From contig JBFWOQ010000010.1 of assembly GCA_050250395.1 (NCBI GenBank), positions 1-64,000 on the forward strand: DNA of 64,000 nt, read 5' to 3'. Position numbers and translations under genes: made by a program. Below, piece after piece: positions 23,862 through 33,411 of this stretch; the stretch's first letter is position 1, and each line of letters opens with the position of its first letter. This DNA is from JAGPUQ01 sp050250395 (GTDB lineage Bacteria > Pseudomonadota > Gammaproteobacteria > Pseudomonadales > Porticoccaceae). The notes below the pieces were generated by a model. That model had not been told where the DNA came from and did no database searches. It saw only the letters and a list, made by a program, of their open reading frames with translations.

Positions 23862-26522
23862 ATGTTGCTGGCTCCGATAAGCCGTTGGCATGCCGCCGGC
23901 CCGTGGATAGCCCTGACCACTTTTGCGGTGATCTGGTTGGGCAGCATGGTCGGTGTGTTTGCGTTGCCCGATGCCTGGGCGTATCGCTACTTTCACAGGG
24001 TCAATCCCCTTGCCAGGCCGGCACCGCAAGTGTTGCTGGTGGAAGCCGATTTCGAGCAGTTGCCGGCCGACAAGTGGCTGCCTCTCATTGCCCAACTGCA
24101 ACGCTTCGGGCCACGGGCGATCGGTGTCCTGCGCCGACCCGCGCAAGTAACGGCGGAAGACCTGGAGATTGCCGGGAGGCAAGGGGTTGTTGTGGGCCTC
24201 ACGGCCGCGTCGCAGGATTCCGTGGAAGACCCGGTGCTGACCTTGCCGCCGGCCCAGTGGCCAGAGGACATGGGGCGGTACCGGCCCCATGTCAGGTTTG
24301 GCACCATCGACTACACCGGCACGGAGGCCGCGGTGGTAAGCCGGGCCACAGGAGCCCCGGCCGAGAAACGGGCCTTTCTGGTCGACTTTCGCCCCGGCGC
24401 GAACTATCTGCCGCTCATTCGGGCGGAGCGCGTGCTACGCGGCGATTTCACGGAGGATCTGGTCAAAGGTCGGGTCGTTCTGGTGGGTCGGGGCATTGAT
24501 CCGACCAGCCCGCCCTTGCTGACACCGCTGCCGGGCGAGGTAGAGGTTTCACGCCTGGATTATGCCGGCTATGCGGTCGATACCCTGCTGCGTGGCAGGC
24601 CGGTACGGATGGCGGCCTGGTGGCAGAGCCTTCTGCTCTCGCTGACCTTGCTGGCGGCGGCGGCAGCGCTTTACTACCGTCTGGGCGTGCGCCCGGCATT
24701 GCCGATCGCCGTCAGCGGTACGCTGCTCATTTTGGTTGGCGGCTGGCTGGGACTGCATTTTCTCGGCCTGGTGTTGCCGGTGGCGGAGCTGATCGCGTTT
24801 CACCTGCTGCTCTGGTATCTGCTGGTTCGGCGTGAGCATCGCGGGGCATCCGACACGGTTGGCCGGCTCCTGCGGGCCAGCAGCAGCCGATTGTACGAAC
24901 GCCTGTTACCCCAGGACTTCAACCGCATCGAGGATCCCTGGGCGCACATTATCCAGTCCGCCACACAGATATTCAGCCTGGAACGCGCCATCCTGCTCGA
25001 ACGCCGCGGCGCCAAACACCTGCGCGAAATCAAGTCCTACCGCTGTTCTCTGGACGATATCGATGAGCGTCGCCGCGATTTTGAGCGTACCCCCTATTCC
25101 ACCGCTATTGCCGAGGGCGGTCCGATCCTGTTGGAGCGGCCTTATCTGAAAGACCCGGCACCGGCCGGCCGACAGTTTCTCGCCCCACTGGAGTTCAACG
25201 GACAGGTGCTGGGCTTTTTTAGCGGCGAGGTGGCGGAAGATGCCATCAAGGGCAATCCGCTCTTTCTCTCCCTGCTGCGCAGCTTCAGCACGCAGATTGG
25301 CGAGCTTTTGTATCGCCGTCAGGTGTGGCAGGACCGAGATCGGTACGACGCCAGCCGCTGGGTGCGTTTGCTGAGGCTCAACTCGATGCAAGCCGAGCAC
25401 CAGTCTCTCAGTGAAGTATCCCTGCTGCTCGAACGCCGGCTCGGGCTGCTGGAAGATGTGATCAACGGCCTTCAGACGATCTCCATACTGTATGACCTGT
25501 TTGGTCAGGTCATACAGATAAATCGCAGGATGGAGGAGTTTGTCGAGCGCGCCGGGCTGCCGATTTCTACCCTGAGTGCCGCCGAGTTGCTCGCGACTCT
25601 CGGTGCCATGCCGCTGTCTACCGCCCGTGAGCATCTTCAGCACATGGTACTGACCGAGGAAACGCTGGAGTTCTCGGTGCAGCTGCCCAAGGTCGAAGGC
25701 TCGTTCATGCTCATCGCGCGGCCACTTCAGGCCGACGCGAAGGAGGCCGCACAGCAGGTATCAAGGCCTTTCCGCCTTCAGGGGTTTTTGTTCGAGCTCA
25801 TGGATGTGAGCCGGTTGGTGCGGTTGGAACGGCTCAAGGACGAGCTCGGCAACACGACCACTGCCGTTGTCCGAGATCACCTTGCCACGGCCATGCTGGC
25901 CGCCGAGCTGACACGGCGAGATGACGTCGCCGACGCCGACAGGACCGCGTTCCAGGAGATGCTCGAACGCAAGCTCCAGCAGATAACGCGGACGCTGACC
26001 CGCGGCCAGACCATGATCAATGCGGTGCAGGATATCTCCCTGCTGTCCGACTTCCCCGTCAGCATCCGGATGGTGCTGGAGGAGTTCACGACGCGCTGGC
26101 GGCCGCGGCTCGTACCCCTGGGGCTCGAACTGGTCTGCGAAAAGCCCCTGTTCAGCTCCTTCGTGCGGGTGGACGTGGCGCAGATCGGATCTGTGCTGGA
26201 TGCCGTGATGACGGTGCTTTCGGATGACTCCGTAGCCGGGGCCATCCGCCTTCGCCTGTACGAACAGGATGAGGGTGCCGTGCGATGGACCGTGATCAGC
26301 CTTGAAAACGCTGGCTACGGCATGTCCGACGAACGCCTGCAGGCAATCTTGCGCGGAGCGACGGATATCTCCACGCCCGCGTTTTACCGGCTCAAGCGGG
26401 CAGCGGATCAGGTGACCCTCTGGGGTGGCAAGTTGAGCGTGCTGTCGGCCTTCGGAGAAGGCATGCACTTTGAAATTCGCTTCCCGGGTTTTTCTCTTGA
26501 CGATGAATTCAAAGACAACTAA
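23862..26522 (+). CDS. CHASE2-domain membrane sensor with degenerate histidine-kinase core
   Basis: First gene of the seven-gene polymer-like operon; 886 residues. Order: one membrane helix (about 15-34), an extracytoplasmic CHASE2-like domain (to about 245), and three closely spaced helices (about 245-330), the standard CHASE2 layout. Then come a GAF-like region (about 345-480), a PAS-like region (about 530-660) and a kinase-like end. The His region reads RLKDELGNTTTAVVRDHLAT instead of an HE[LF]RxP box, and the N-box position is SVLDAVMTVLSDDSV without the Asn. A G1-like AGYGM and a G2-like GGKLSVLSAFGEGMHFEI remain. It may be a pseudokinase or an unusual kinase. No ribosome site precedes the ATG; a stop at 23826 rules out extension. 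It overlaps the receiver gene by 20 bases. Confidence 0.82.
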   Translation: MLLAPISRWHAAGPWIALTTFAVIWLGSMVGVFALPDAWAYRYFHRVNPLARPAPQVLLVEADFEQLPADKWLPLIAQLQRFGPRAIGVLRRPAQVTAEDLEIAGRQGVVVGLTAASQDSVEDPVLTLPPAQWPEDMGRYRPHVRFGTIDYTGTEAAVVSRATGAPAEKRAFLVDFRPGANYLPLIRAERVLRGDFTEDLVKGRVVLVGRGIDPTSPPLLTPLPGEVEVSRLDYAGYAVDTLLRGRPVRMAAWWQSLLLSLTLLAAAAALYYRLGVRPALPIAVSGTLLILVGGWLGLHFLGLVLPVAELIAFHLLLWYLLVRREHRGASDTVGRLLRASSSRLYERLLPQDFNRIEDPWAHIIQSATQIFSLERAILLERRGAKHLREIKSYRCSLDDIDERRRDFERTPYSTAIAEGGPILLERPYLKDPAPAGRQFLAPLEFNGQVLGFFSGEVAEDAIKGNPLFLSLLRSFSTQIGELLYRRQVWQDRDRYDASRWVRLLRLNSMQAEHQSLSEVSLLLERRLGLLEDVINGLQTISILYDLFGQVIQINRRMEEFVERAGLPISTLSAAELLATLGAMPLSTAREHLQHMVLTEETLEFSVQLPKVEGSFMLIARPLQADAKEAAQQVSRPFRLQGFLFELMDVSRLVRLERLKDELGNTTTAVVRDHLATAMLAAELTRRDDVADADRTAFQEMLERKLQQITRTLTRGQTMINAVQDISLLSDFPVSIRMVLEEFTTRWRPRLVPLGLELVCEKPLFSSFVRVDVAQIGSVLDAVMTVLSDDSVAGAIRLRLYEQDEGAVRWTVISLENAGYGMSDERLQAILRGATDISTPAFYRLKRAADQVTLWGGKLSVLSAFGEGMHFEIRFPGFSLDDEFKDN

Positions 26523-26883
26523 GCAGCGCATCCTGTTGGTTGACGACGATGCCGATCTGGCGCGTCTGGTGATCCATGTGCTGCGCGCGGCCAACTTCGA
26601 GGTCAGCCACGCGGCCACTGTCCCGGCGGCCATGAGTGCGGTGGCCGGGCAACCACCGGATCTGTTCATCGTCGATCTGCGGACGCCCGAGATCGACGAT
26701 GGCCACCTCCTGCACCGGCTGCGACGGGACCTCGGCGCGACGCAGCCGGTGCTGATCCTGACCGGGATCGTGAAGCCGGACTTCGACGCCAGCCTGAAGG
26801 CCGCCGGTGCCGATGCCGTGGCGCACAAACCGGTGGATGGCCGGACCCTCGTCGGCCTCGTCCGCGGTCTCCTGGCGCGATGA
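26503..26883 (+). CDS. Stand-alone response-regulator receiver domain
   Basis: A 126-residue protein that is only a receiver domain. It has the acidic pocket VDDDAD (residues 13-18), the phospho-acceptor Asp58 in FIVDLRTPE, Thr87 in LILTGI and Lys109 in AHKP, so it should be phosphorylatable. There is no output domain, as in CheY- or Spo0F-like proteins. It starts inside the 3' end of the sensor gene and its stop overlaps the next start (ATGA), so it is made with the membrane proteins of the operon. Probably it receives the sensor's signal and acts on one of them, or relays phosphate elsewhere. Confidence 0.9.
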   Translation: MNSKTTKQRILLVDDDADLARLVIHVLRAANFEVSHAATVPAAMSAVAGQPPDLFIVDLRTPEIDDGHLLHRLRRDLGATQPVLILTGIVKPDFDASLKAAGADAVAHKPVDGRTLVGLVRGLLAR

Positions 26884-29800
26884 GCTGGGATTTTTTCCCG
26901 CTCTACCTTTTCCCGGGCGACGGCCTCGCCGGCGCTACCGTCATCACCACCGTCTGGGTGGGCGTGGCGGTGGTCGCCTTTCTCAATTTGCGCTTCGGCT
27001 GGAGCCTCGCCGGGCTGGTGGTCCCCGGCTATCTGATACCGCTGCTGATGATCAGGCCCGCGAGCGTGGTGGTGATCGTCGGCGAGGGCATGATCACTTA
27101 CCTGCTCGTCCGCGCAACCTCCGCCCTGGGTGGCCGCTATCTCGGGCTCGCCGATTTCTTCGGGCGCGATCGCTTCTACGCGCTGGTATTGGCGAGCGTC
27201 ATCGTGCGGGTGGCGTTCGATGCTTTCTGGCTGCCGGCCCTGGGTGCCTGGATCAACGACAGCTTCGGGCTGCGGTTCGATTACGCCACCAATCTGCACA
27301 GTTTCGGACTCATCATCGTTGCGCTGATCGCGAACAACTTCTGGAAGCCCGGGATAGCGCGCGGCACGCTCTGGCTGCTGGTGACCCTCGGCGCCACCTT
27401 TGTGCTGGTGCGCTACGGTCTGATGGAACTCACCAACTTCTCGGTAAGCAATCTCAATTACCTCTACGAGGGCATTGCCAGCTCGATACTGGCGAGCCCC
27501 AAGGCTTATATCATCCTGCTGATGACGGCGCTCATCGCCTCACGGATGAACCTGTACTACGGCTGGGAGTTCAACGGCATCCTCATTCCCTCGCTGCTGG
27601 CGTTGCAGTGGTATCAGCCCACCAAGTTGCTGGTCACCTTCGTCGAGGTCGGCGTGATTCTGGTGTCGGCGCACGTCTTGCTGAAGCTCCCGCTGTTCGC
27701 CAACATCAATCTTTCCGGGGCCCGCAAACTGTTTTTTTTCTTTACGATCGGTTTCGTTTACAAGCTGCTGCTTGGCCACGGACTGGTACTGTTCTTTCCG
27801 CAGATCAAGGTCACGGATTACTACGCCTTCGGCTATCTGATCGCCACATTGCTGGCCATCAAGATTCACGACAAGGCGATGGGTATCCGGGTGGTCCGGG
27901 CAACGCTGCAAACCTCGCTTGCCGCCGTCGTGCTGGCGAGTGGTGTCGGATTTGCGTTGAGCTTTATCCCGACCCAACTGCGCGGTGAGCCTGGCGACAG
28001 TGCGCCCACGGTCGCGCCGCCGACGGCGGAGGCCGGACTGGAGGAATACCTGCTCAGGCAGCGGATGCTTGATTACGAGGCGCGGGAAATCCACCGTCCG
28101 CCGCAGCCGAACGGCAGTCAACTGGACGCCTTCCAGAACGCCCTGGAGTCCCTGCACCGCTATCGCGCCACCGCCGATTCGCAACGGCTCCGCGAGGCGC
28201 AACGGGAATTGCACTACCTCGATTACGAGGTGGTGCTGTCGGAAGGCCGGTACCTGGTAATCAGGGAGCGCGGACGCCCGCGCGGATGGGGCACTTACGT
28301 CATCGACTCGCGCATCGGCAGCGATCTGGTGATCGAGGTGCCCGCCGCCGCCCGCGAACACGGCATCATCGAAGCGGGGCTGACGCTGTTTCGGCATCAG
28401 CAGGCGTTGGCGCTCGCTGTCGGCAGCGCTCTGTTGGGATCGCGTGAAGGCGACAGCGCCGATGTGACGCGAAATCCCGACACGCTTTTCCACCGGTTTC
28501 ACCAAACGCTCGGCGCGCGCGACGCATTGCAGGTGCGGCTGATCACCCGGCAAACCGCGCGGCGGCTGCAAGGTATGCGCGACCCGGAACCGGAAGGCGC
28601 CGCGCTGGACGGTGCGGGGGACAGTCTGTTGTTGGTCAAGCAGGAGCTGCCGGAGGACCTGCAACTCAAACGGCTCGAACAGCTCTTGGGGAACCTGAAG
28701 CTCAGGTGGGACGCGGTGGACATTCCGAATGTGCAGCGCGAGCGTTCGCGCACCGGTTTTGCGGAACTGTACCTGCATCCGGATGCACTGCGGCCGTTAC
28801 TTGCAAGGAGCTTCCAGCATGGCTCCACGGCTGCCGAGATCGAGGAGATCAGGGGGTCGCTGCGCGCTTATCTGCTCGGCAAGGCCGCAACCATCCGGGA
28901 ACTCGGCAACCTGCCCTTCACCGGGCCCAGCCTGGGCCAGTTGCTGTTCCTGGATGCCGAGGTGCTGACACCACTGGTGGCGTTGGTTCGGCGCAACGCG
29001 CGCCAGGACGCATGGCCGGACGCGTCCCTGCGGGAATTGCGCTATCTCGACTATCTTGCCCAGGGCGTCGGTTATCGCATTCTGCGCTACCTGGATCGGG
29101 ACGGCGACGGCCAGCGCGGGGATCAGTACCTGATTCTCGATGGCGCCGAGGCGGCGGCGCGACAGTGGGGAACCTATGTGATCCGCGCCAAGCCAGGTTC
29201 GGCGCAAATCGTTGAGGTGCCGCGGCCGGTATATGAAGACAATACACTGGAAGTCGGCGTCGCGCTGTTCGAGCACCTTGGGGCGCAAGCCTTGTTGATC
29301 GCCGGTAGCGCTCCGTTCGCCGATCCGCGGGGCCGCGCGGATGTCATAAACCCCGCCAACAGGCTCAGCGTATTCAATCTGGTGCACCAGACACTGGTGC
29401 GCGCGGTGGGCGATACCCCGCTCACGATCAGCCAGGTGCGGGGACTGGGCGCGCAGGCGGCAACCCGGGCGCCGAGCCTGGTCGCTTTCGAGAGCGGTTT
29501 GATACCGCAGGGCCTGGTGCCGGAGTCCCGGAAAGATCTGCTCCGCGCCCTGGCGTCGCTCGGCTTGGCGCCGGAGGAAGTGGGCGGCGCGCCGGAGAGC
29601 GCCGGCTACGAAGTGGGCTTCAATGCCCAGGCGCGCTATCTGGCCGCCACCCGCGACAAGGAGTTCGCGACGGTGTGGGTGGCGGCACGGGCGCGCCGGG
29701 CCTTTGCGCAGCAGTCCGACGATTGGCAGCAGCAAGCGCAGTTCCAGGCGTTGGGGATCGTCACCCGGAGCCAGCCGTTGATCGAGCATGTCGGCAACCA

Positions 29801-30116
29801 CGGTGTTGGCCGCTTGCCGCTGCCGGCGCGGTTGACGGCTTCACTCACTCACTATGTAGAGACCCGGGACATTGTCGCCCTGCGCCAGCTCCTGAGCGTA
29901 CCGGGTTTCAGCCTGACTCGGTTGGTGGAACCGACCGGCGGGCAGGCGTTTCTGTTGATCTCGACAGCGGCCGCGCCGACCGCCGTCGTTGCCATTGCCA
30001 ACCTCAGTCCCCTGACCGGGGAGATCGTCGACGCAGAGGAAACGGCTCTGCCGGAAGTGTTGGAGCGCTTTGTCCGCAACCGGGCGTTCCTGCTGCGTTT
30101 CGGTGCGAGTCCATGA
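26880..30116 (+). CDS. CapC/PgsC-like polytopic protein fused to a duplicated soluble domain (1078 aa)
   Basis: The N-terminal 365 residues hold about ten membrane helices and look like two CapC/PgsC units. Unit one has FGWSLAGLVVPGYLIP near residue 40, unit two YGWEFNGILIPSLLAL near 225. CapC is the membrane partner of the poly-gamma-glutamate ligase CapB and is normally only about 150 residues. After the membrane part come two copies of a soluble domain, about 420-560 (LHYLDYEVVLSEG, RGWGTYVID) and 690-860 (LRYLDYLAQGVG, QWGTYVIRA). Both resemble the small exported protein encoded at 32539. They are followed by a C-terminal region that may repeat the linker. The fusion, and its coupling to a CapB-like gene in the same operon, suggest a membrane synthase/translocon. 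ATGA overlaps at both ends. Confidence 0.75.
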   Translation: MSWDFFPLYLFPGDGLAGATVITTVWVGVAVVAFLNLRFGWSLAGLVVPGYLIPLLMIRPASVVVIVGEGMITYLLVRATSALGGRYLGLADFFGRDRFYALVLASVIVRVAFDAFWLPALGAWINDSFGLRFDYATNLHSFGLIIVALIANNFWKPGIARGTLWLLVTLGATFVLVRYGLMELTNFSVSNLNYLYEGIASSILASPKAYIILLMTALIASRMNLYYGWEFNGILIPSLLALQWYQPTKLLVTFVEVGVILVSAHVLLKLPLFANINLSGARKLFFFFTIGFVYKLLLGHGLVLFFPQIKVTDYYAFGYLIATLLAIKIHDKAMGIRVVRATLQTSLAAVVLASGVGFALSFIPTQLRGEPGDSAPTVAPPTAEAGLEEYLLRQRMLDYEAREIHRPPQPNGSQLDAFQNALESLHRYRATADSQRLREAQRELHYLDYEVVLSEGRYLVIRERGRPRGWGTYVIDSRIGSDLVIEVPAAAREHGIIEAGLTLFRHQQALALAVGSALLGSREGDSADVTRNPDTLFHRFHQTLGARDALQVRLITRQTARRLQGMRDPEPEGAALDGAGDSLLLVKQELPEDLQLKRLEQLLGNLKLRWDAVDIPNVQRERSRTGFAELYLHPDALRPLLARSFQHGSTAAEIEEIRGSLRAYLLGKAATIRELGNLPFTGPSLGQLLFLDAEVLTPLVALVRRNARQDAWPDASLRELRYLDYLAQGVGYRILRYLDRDGDGQRGDQYLILDGAEAAARQWGTYVIRAKPGSAQIVEVPRPVYEDNTLEVGVALFEHLGAQALLIAGSAPFADPRGRADVINPANRLSVFNLVHQTLVRAVGDTPLTISQVRGLGAQAATRAPSLVAFESGLIPQGLVPESRKDLLRALASLGLAPEEVGGAPESAGYEVGFNAQARYLAATRDKEFATVWVAARARRAFAQQSDDWQQQAQFQALGIVTRSQPLIEHVGNHGVGRLPLPARLTASLTHYVETRDIVALRQLLSVPGFSLTRLVEPTGGQAFLLISTAAAPTAVVAIANLSPLTGEIVDAEETALPEVLERFVRNRAFLLRFGASP

Positions 30117-32542
30117 GACTGCTGGGACGGCTGCTACTGCTGTTGCTGCTGGCTATTGCCGCGGCGCTCGGTCATCCGTATCTGCGCGCGCTCTGGCAGG
30201 CGCCTGTCAGCCTGCCTCGGTTGGTACGGGAACTCGATCTCGGCGTCCAGCCGGCGACGGTTTACTTCCTCTCCAGCGATGCCTGGCTGACCTTCCCGGT
30301 CAGCCGGCAGGCGCAACGGATGCGGGTATTGACCAACGCCGGCGCCGATACCGTGCCCATGTCTGAAGGCGATTTGGGTTACATCCTGGAGTACGAACTG
30401 CTGGATGCGAATCGTCGCTCGCTGTACCGCGCGAGCTACGCCCACGCGACGCGAGTGCCGCCGCCGCTGATCAAGGACGGCATGCCGGTGCCGCAGTATC
30501 TTTATGCCGACGGCGATCTCGCGGTCGCCGCCGGACAGTCCTTTCAGTTGCGGCTCCACGACCTGCCGCAAACCGCGTATATCCGGCTGCGGGTGCAACC
30601 GCTGGCGCCACCGCTGACGAACATCGCGGTGCGCGTTTATCGCGAGGCGCAAGAGACCGAAGAACGCGCCGCCATACTCTGGACGCGGCTGAGCCAACGC
30701 CGGCGCGCGCAACTCGCGGCGGATGTGATCTACCCGCCGGAGCTGTTGTTGGCGCAGGAACGCCTGCATCTGCTGGATCGGGCATGGAAGCCCGTCGGCC
30801 CGCTCGGCATCGAGCCGCCCCAGGACACGCTGTTCGCTGTCGAGGGTGCCGACAGCATGCCGGAGGCGGTTCGGCCCGCCGGGCTCCATGTTTCGGCGGA
30901 GCGTTTGGGCGCGCTGCCGATCACGCGGGCAGGCAAGTTCCTGGTCGGGTTTCGACCGCTGGCGGACACGGCCGAACAAGTCCGTCTGGAGCTGCGTCAA
31001 TTCACCGAGCGGTTTGACCAGCCGCGGACGATTGCACTTGACCTGCCAGGAGATGGGTCGCGGGTGCCGCAGATGCTGGCGTCAGGGCTGGTGGTGGTCA
31101 AGGCCAGCCTGCCGGGGAGCATCGAGCTTTATACCGCCGAGGAGCCCGACCACAGCGCGCTTCCCGAGCCCGGACAACTCCGCGCTTATCGCGTGCAACC
31201 GCAAGCCCCGATCCAGTTCCGGCTGGCACCCGGCGAAGCGGCGCCCAGGTCGTTGCGGCTCGATGTACGGGCCTACGGTGCGGGTGCCACCCTGCCGCCC
31301 ACACAGCGCATCGAGGCCGAGTACCGGCTATTCGATGTCGCGGGCGGCCTGATTCGCGCCGGCGAACTGACGGCGCAGGTTCAGCCGTCGGCCTTTGACC
31401 GCATCGCCGCCACCCAGCCGATCGCCGATCTGTCCGATCCCGCACGTTTTTTCTTCCGCCTGCCACCCAAGGTGGCGCGCGTGGAGGTGGCGAGCCGGCA
31501 AACGCTGCTCGTCAATGCCTACACCCGGCCATCCGACCTGCCCCATCGGACCCGGGTGCCCATCGACTATTATCCCTGGCGCGGCGACGACCGCGAGCAG
31601 CCGGGCTGGTTCATTCTGCGGCCGCCCGCCGCCGGGCTGGCGGACACGGTAGCGGGCGAGCAGACCAGTGTGATGCTCCACATCCAATCGCGCCCCCCGG
31701 AGCGCAATCCCGAGGTGCTGGCGGGCCGTTACGGTTGGGAGGCACTGGACCCGCAGATCTCCGCGCGCGGCGCGCGCATCCTGGTGCCCGTCCTGGATGA
31801 GGACCGGCTGCGCCCGAGCGGATTTCCCGCCTATTTTCAACCGCTCAGACCAGGCGCCCAGAGGGTTGCAATCACTGCCCCCGGTGTCGAGCGCCAGTTG
31901 CGGCCCGAGCTTGTTTATCTGCGCGAGCAGCCGGATCTGTTTCAGTTGCGGATGGGCATTGACGGCAACCGGGAGCGCTACCAACGGGTTGGCAAACGCG
32001 GTGTCATTCAGCTCCCGGCGATGGCGCCGGGCCAACACGTGATCCAACTCGAGACCAGCGCGCCGGGGCAGTGGCTGATCAATTACAGCGACCCAGGCGT
32101 TGACGGCTTCGTCCGGCGGATGGCCTATCGCCTGGGTGAAGTGCCGCTGCGATTCCCGGTCGCCAAGCGCGCGGACGACAGCCGGCTGATCGGCGCCCGT
32201 TTCTACTCCACGGGCGGAGCAGGTATGCCCAGCCGGATTCGGGCCAGCATCAAAGCCCGGCCGGACACCGGACCAACCGATACCTGGACCCACCTCGAAC
32301 GGCTCTACCTGATTGCGCCGAGTGCCGGCGACGCCGGGGTAGGTTATGTGCTGGACCAGCAGCAGGAGCGGATATCCCAGGGCCAGCCGATTCTGATCGA
32401 GCTCGGCAATGACCTGCCCGATGGCCCCGTGGAAATAGAGTTCACGCTCGACAGTGGCGCCGCCGGCTATCTGGTGTTCTATCAGGTGATGCCGGGCGAG
32501 CACGGGTGGACGCAGGGTTTTCGCGAGCGGGATCAACGATGA
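30113..32542 (+). CDS. Large exported beta-rich protein of unknown function (809 aa)
   Basis: Not recognised. It begins with a signal sequence or anchor (MRLLGRLLLLLLLAIAAALG) and has no later membrane helix, so nearly all of it should be periplasmic. The rest is beta-rich with many short charged segments. LGVQPATVYFLSSDAWLTFP near residue 45 is repeated in character by later strands, and a region near 520-560 (YYPWRGDDREQPGW) is aromatic. The start overlaps the CapC-like gene by four bases (ATGA) and the stop overlaps the next gene the same way. The position in the operon suggests a periplasmic scaffold linking the inner-membrane complex to the large exporter-like protein. Confidence 0.72.
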   Translation: MRLLGRLLLLLLLAIAAALGHPYLRALWQAPVSLPRLVRELDLGVQPATVYFLSSDAWLTFPVSRQAQRMRVLTNAGADTVPMSEGDLGYILEYELLDANRRSLYRASYAHATRVPPPLIKDGMPVPQYLYADGDLAVAAGQSFQLRLHDLPQTAYIRLRVQPLAPPLTNIAVRVYREAQETEERAAILWTRLSQRRRAQLAADVIYPPELLLAQERLHLLDRAWKPVGPLGIEPPQDTLFAVEGADSMPEAVRPAGLHVSAERLGALPITRAGKFLVGFRPLADTAEQVRLELRQFTERFDQPRTIALDLPGDGSRVPQMLASGLVVVKASLPGSIELYTAEEPDHSALPEPGQLRAYRVQPQAPIQFRLAPGEAAPRSLRLDVRAYGAGATLPPTQRIEAEYRLFDVAGGLIRAGELTAQVQPSAFDRIAATQPIADLSDPARFFFRLPPKVARVEVASRQTLLVNAYTRPSDLPHRTRVPIDYYPWRGDDREQPGWFILRPPAAGLADTVAGEQTSVMLHIQSRPPERNPEVLAGRYGWEALDPQISARGARILVPVLDEDRLRPSGFPAYFQPLRPGAQRVAITAPGVERQLRPELVYLREQPDLFQLRMGIDGNRERYQRVGKRGVIQLPAMAPGQHVIQLETSAPGQWLINYSDPGVDGFVRRMAYRLGEVPLRFPVAKRADDSRLIGARFYSTGGAGMPSRIRASIKARPDTGPTDTWTHLERLYLIAPSAGDAGVGYVLDQQQERISQGQPILIELGNDLPDGPVEIEFTLDSGAAGYLVFYQVMPGEHGWTQGFRERDQR

Positions 32543-33411
32543 CGACCTGGCTGCGCATGCTTTGGCTACCGCTGCTCGGCGCCGGCCTGATGGGCTTCGC
32601 ACTGGGCCAGGCGCCGGAGTTGGCAAAGCTGCTGACGGAAGCCCGGACGCGGGATCATGCGGCAGCCGGGGCGGCGGAAATCGCCCAGGCGGAGCAACAA
32701 TTCAAGCGGCTGCTGGCGGCAAATCCCCGCGCCGAACCGGGAACGGCGTGGCGGCAACTGGGCTTCGAATCCCTGGCCACCCGGGAAGGCGGGATTTGGG
32801 TGTTGCGCGAGCGCGCCGACCGGCGCCGCGGGCGCGGGTTCTACGCCGTGCGCACAGGCGCGGGCGCACCCATCCTGCTGCAGGCTCCGCACCAGTATTA
32901 CGACGCGCATACCGGCGTCATCGCGCGACAGTTGCTGTTGGAGAGCGACGCGATCGCCGCGGCCTGGAATACAGCGCCCCGCTACCAGACCGAGACCAGC
33001 GACCTGGTGCATATCCAAAACAGCTATTTCCACGCCCAGAGCCGCGCTTTCGCGGCGCTCCATCCGGACGGGCGCATACTGCAACTGCACGGCTTCAGTG
33101 TCGGCAAGCGCACGAGCGCCGCAGGCCGCGGCGCTGCCGCCATTGTCAGCAGCGGTACCCGAACCCCGTCGCCCGCGGCGGCTGCGCTGGCGGCCTGCCT
33201 GTCCAGCCGCCTGGGGATACGCGCATTGCTCTATCCGCGCGACGTGCAGGAACTCGGCGCTACCCGCAACACCCTGGCCGCCGATCTGCGCCGGCGGAAT
33301 TTTGCCGGGTTTCTACACCTCGAGCTGAGCCAAGCGTTGCGTCACCGACTGATGAATGACGCTGCTGCCCGCCAGGTGTTGATCCAGTGCCTCAAGGCGC
33401 CCGCGTCATGA
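32539..33411 (+). CDS. Small exported protein homologous to the repeats of the CapC-like fusion; possible hydrolase
   Basis: 290 residues with a signal peptide (MTTWLRMLWLPLLGAGLMGF). The body reads LGFESLATREGGIWVLRER, then RGRGFYAVRTGAGAPILLQA, PHQYYDAHTG, SDLVHIQNSYFHA and ILQLHGFSVG. This order matches both soluble domains of the CapC-like protein. Only here are His/Asp residues kept at PHQYYD, HIQ, FHA and LHGF, which would suit a metal-dependent hydrolase. A polymer-trimming or release enzyme, as CapD or PgdS is for poly-gamma-glutamate, is a reasonable guess, not shown. ATGA overlaps on both sides. Confidence 0.7.
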   Translation: MTTWLRMLWLPLLGAGLMGFALGQAPELAKLLTEARTRDHAAAGAAEIAQAEQQFKRLLAANPRAEPGTAWRQLGFESLATREGGIWVLRERADRRRGRGFYAVRTGAGAPILLQAPHQYYDAHTGVIARQLLLESDAIAAAWNTAPRYQTETSDLVHIQNSYFHAQSRAFAALHPDGRILQLHGFSVGKRTSAAGRGAAAIVSSGTRTPSPAAAALAACLSSRLGIRALLYPRDVQELGATRNTLAADLRRRNFAGFLHLELSQALRHRLMNDAAARQVLIQCLKAPAS

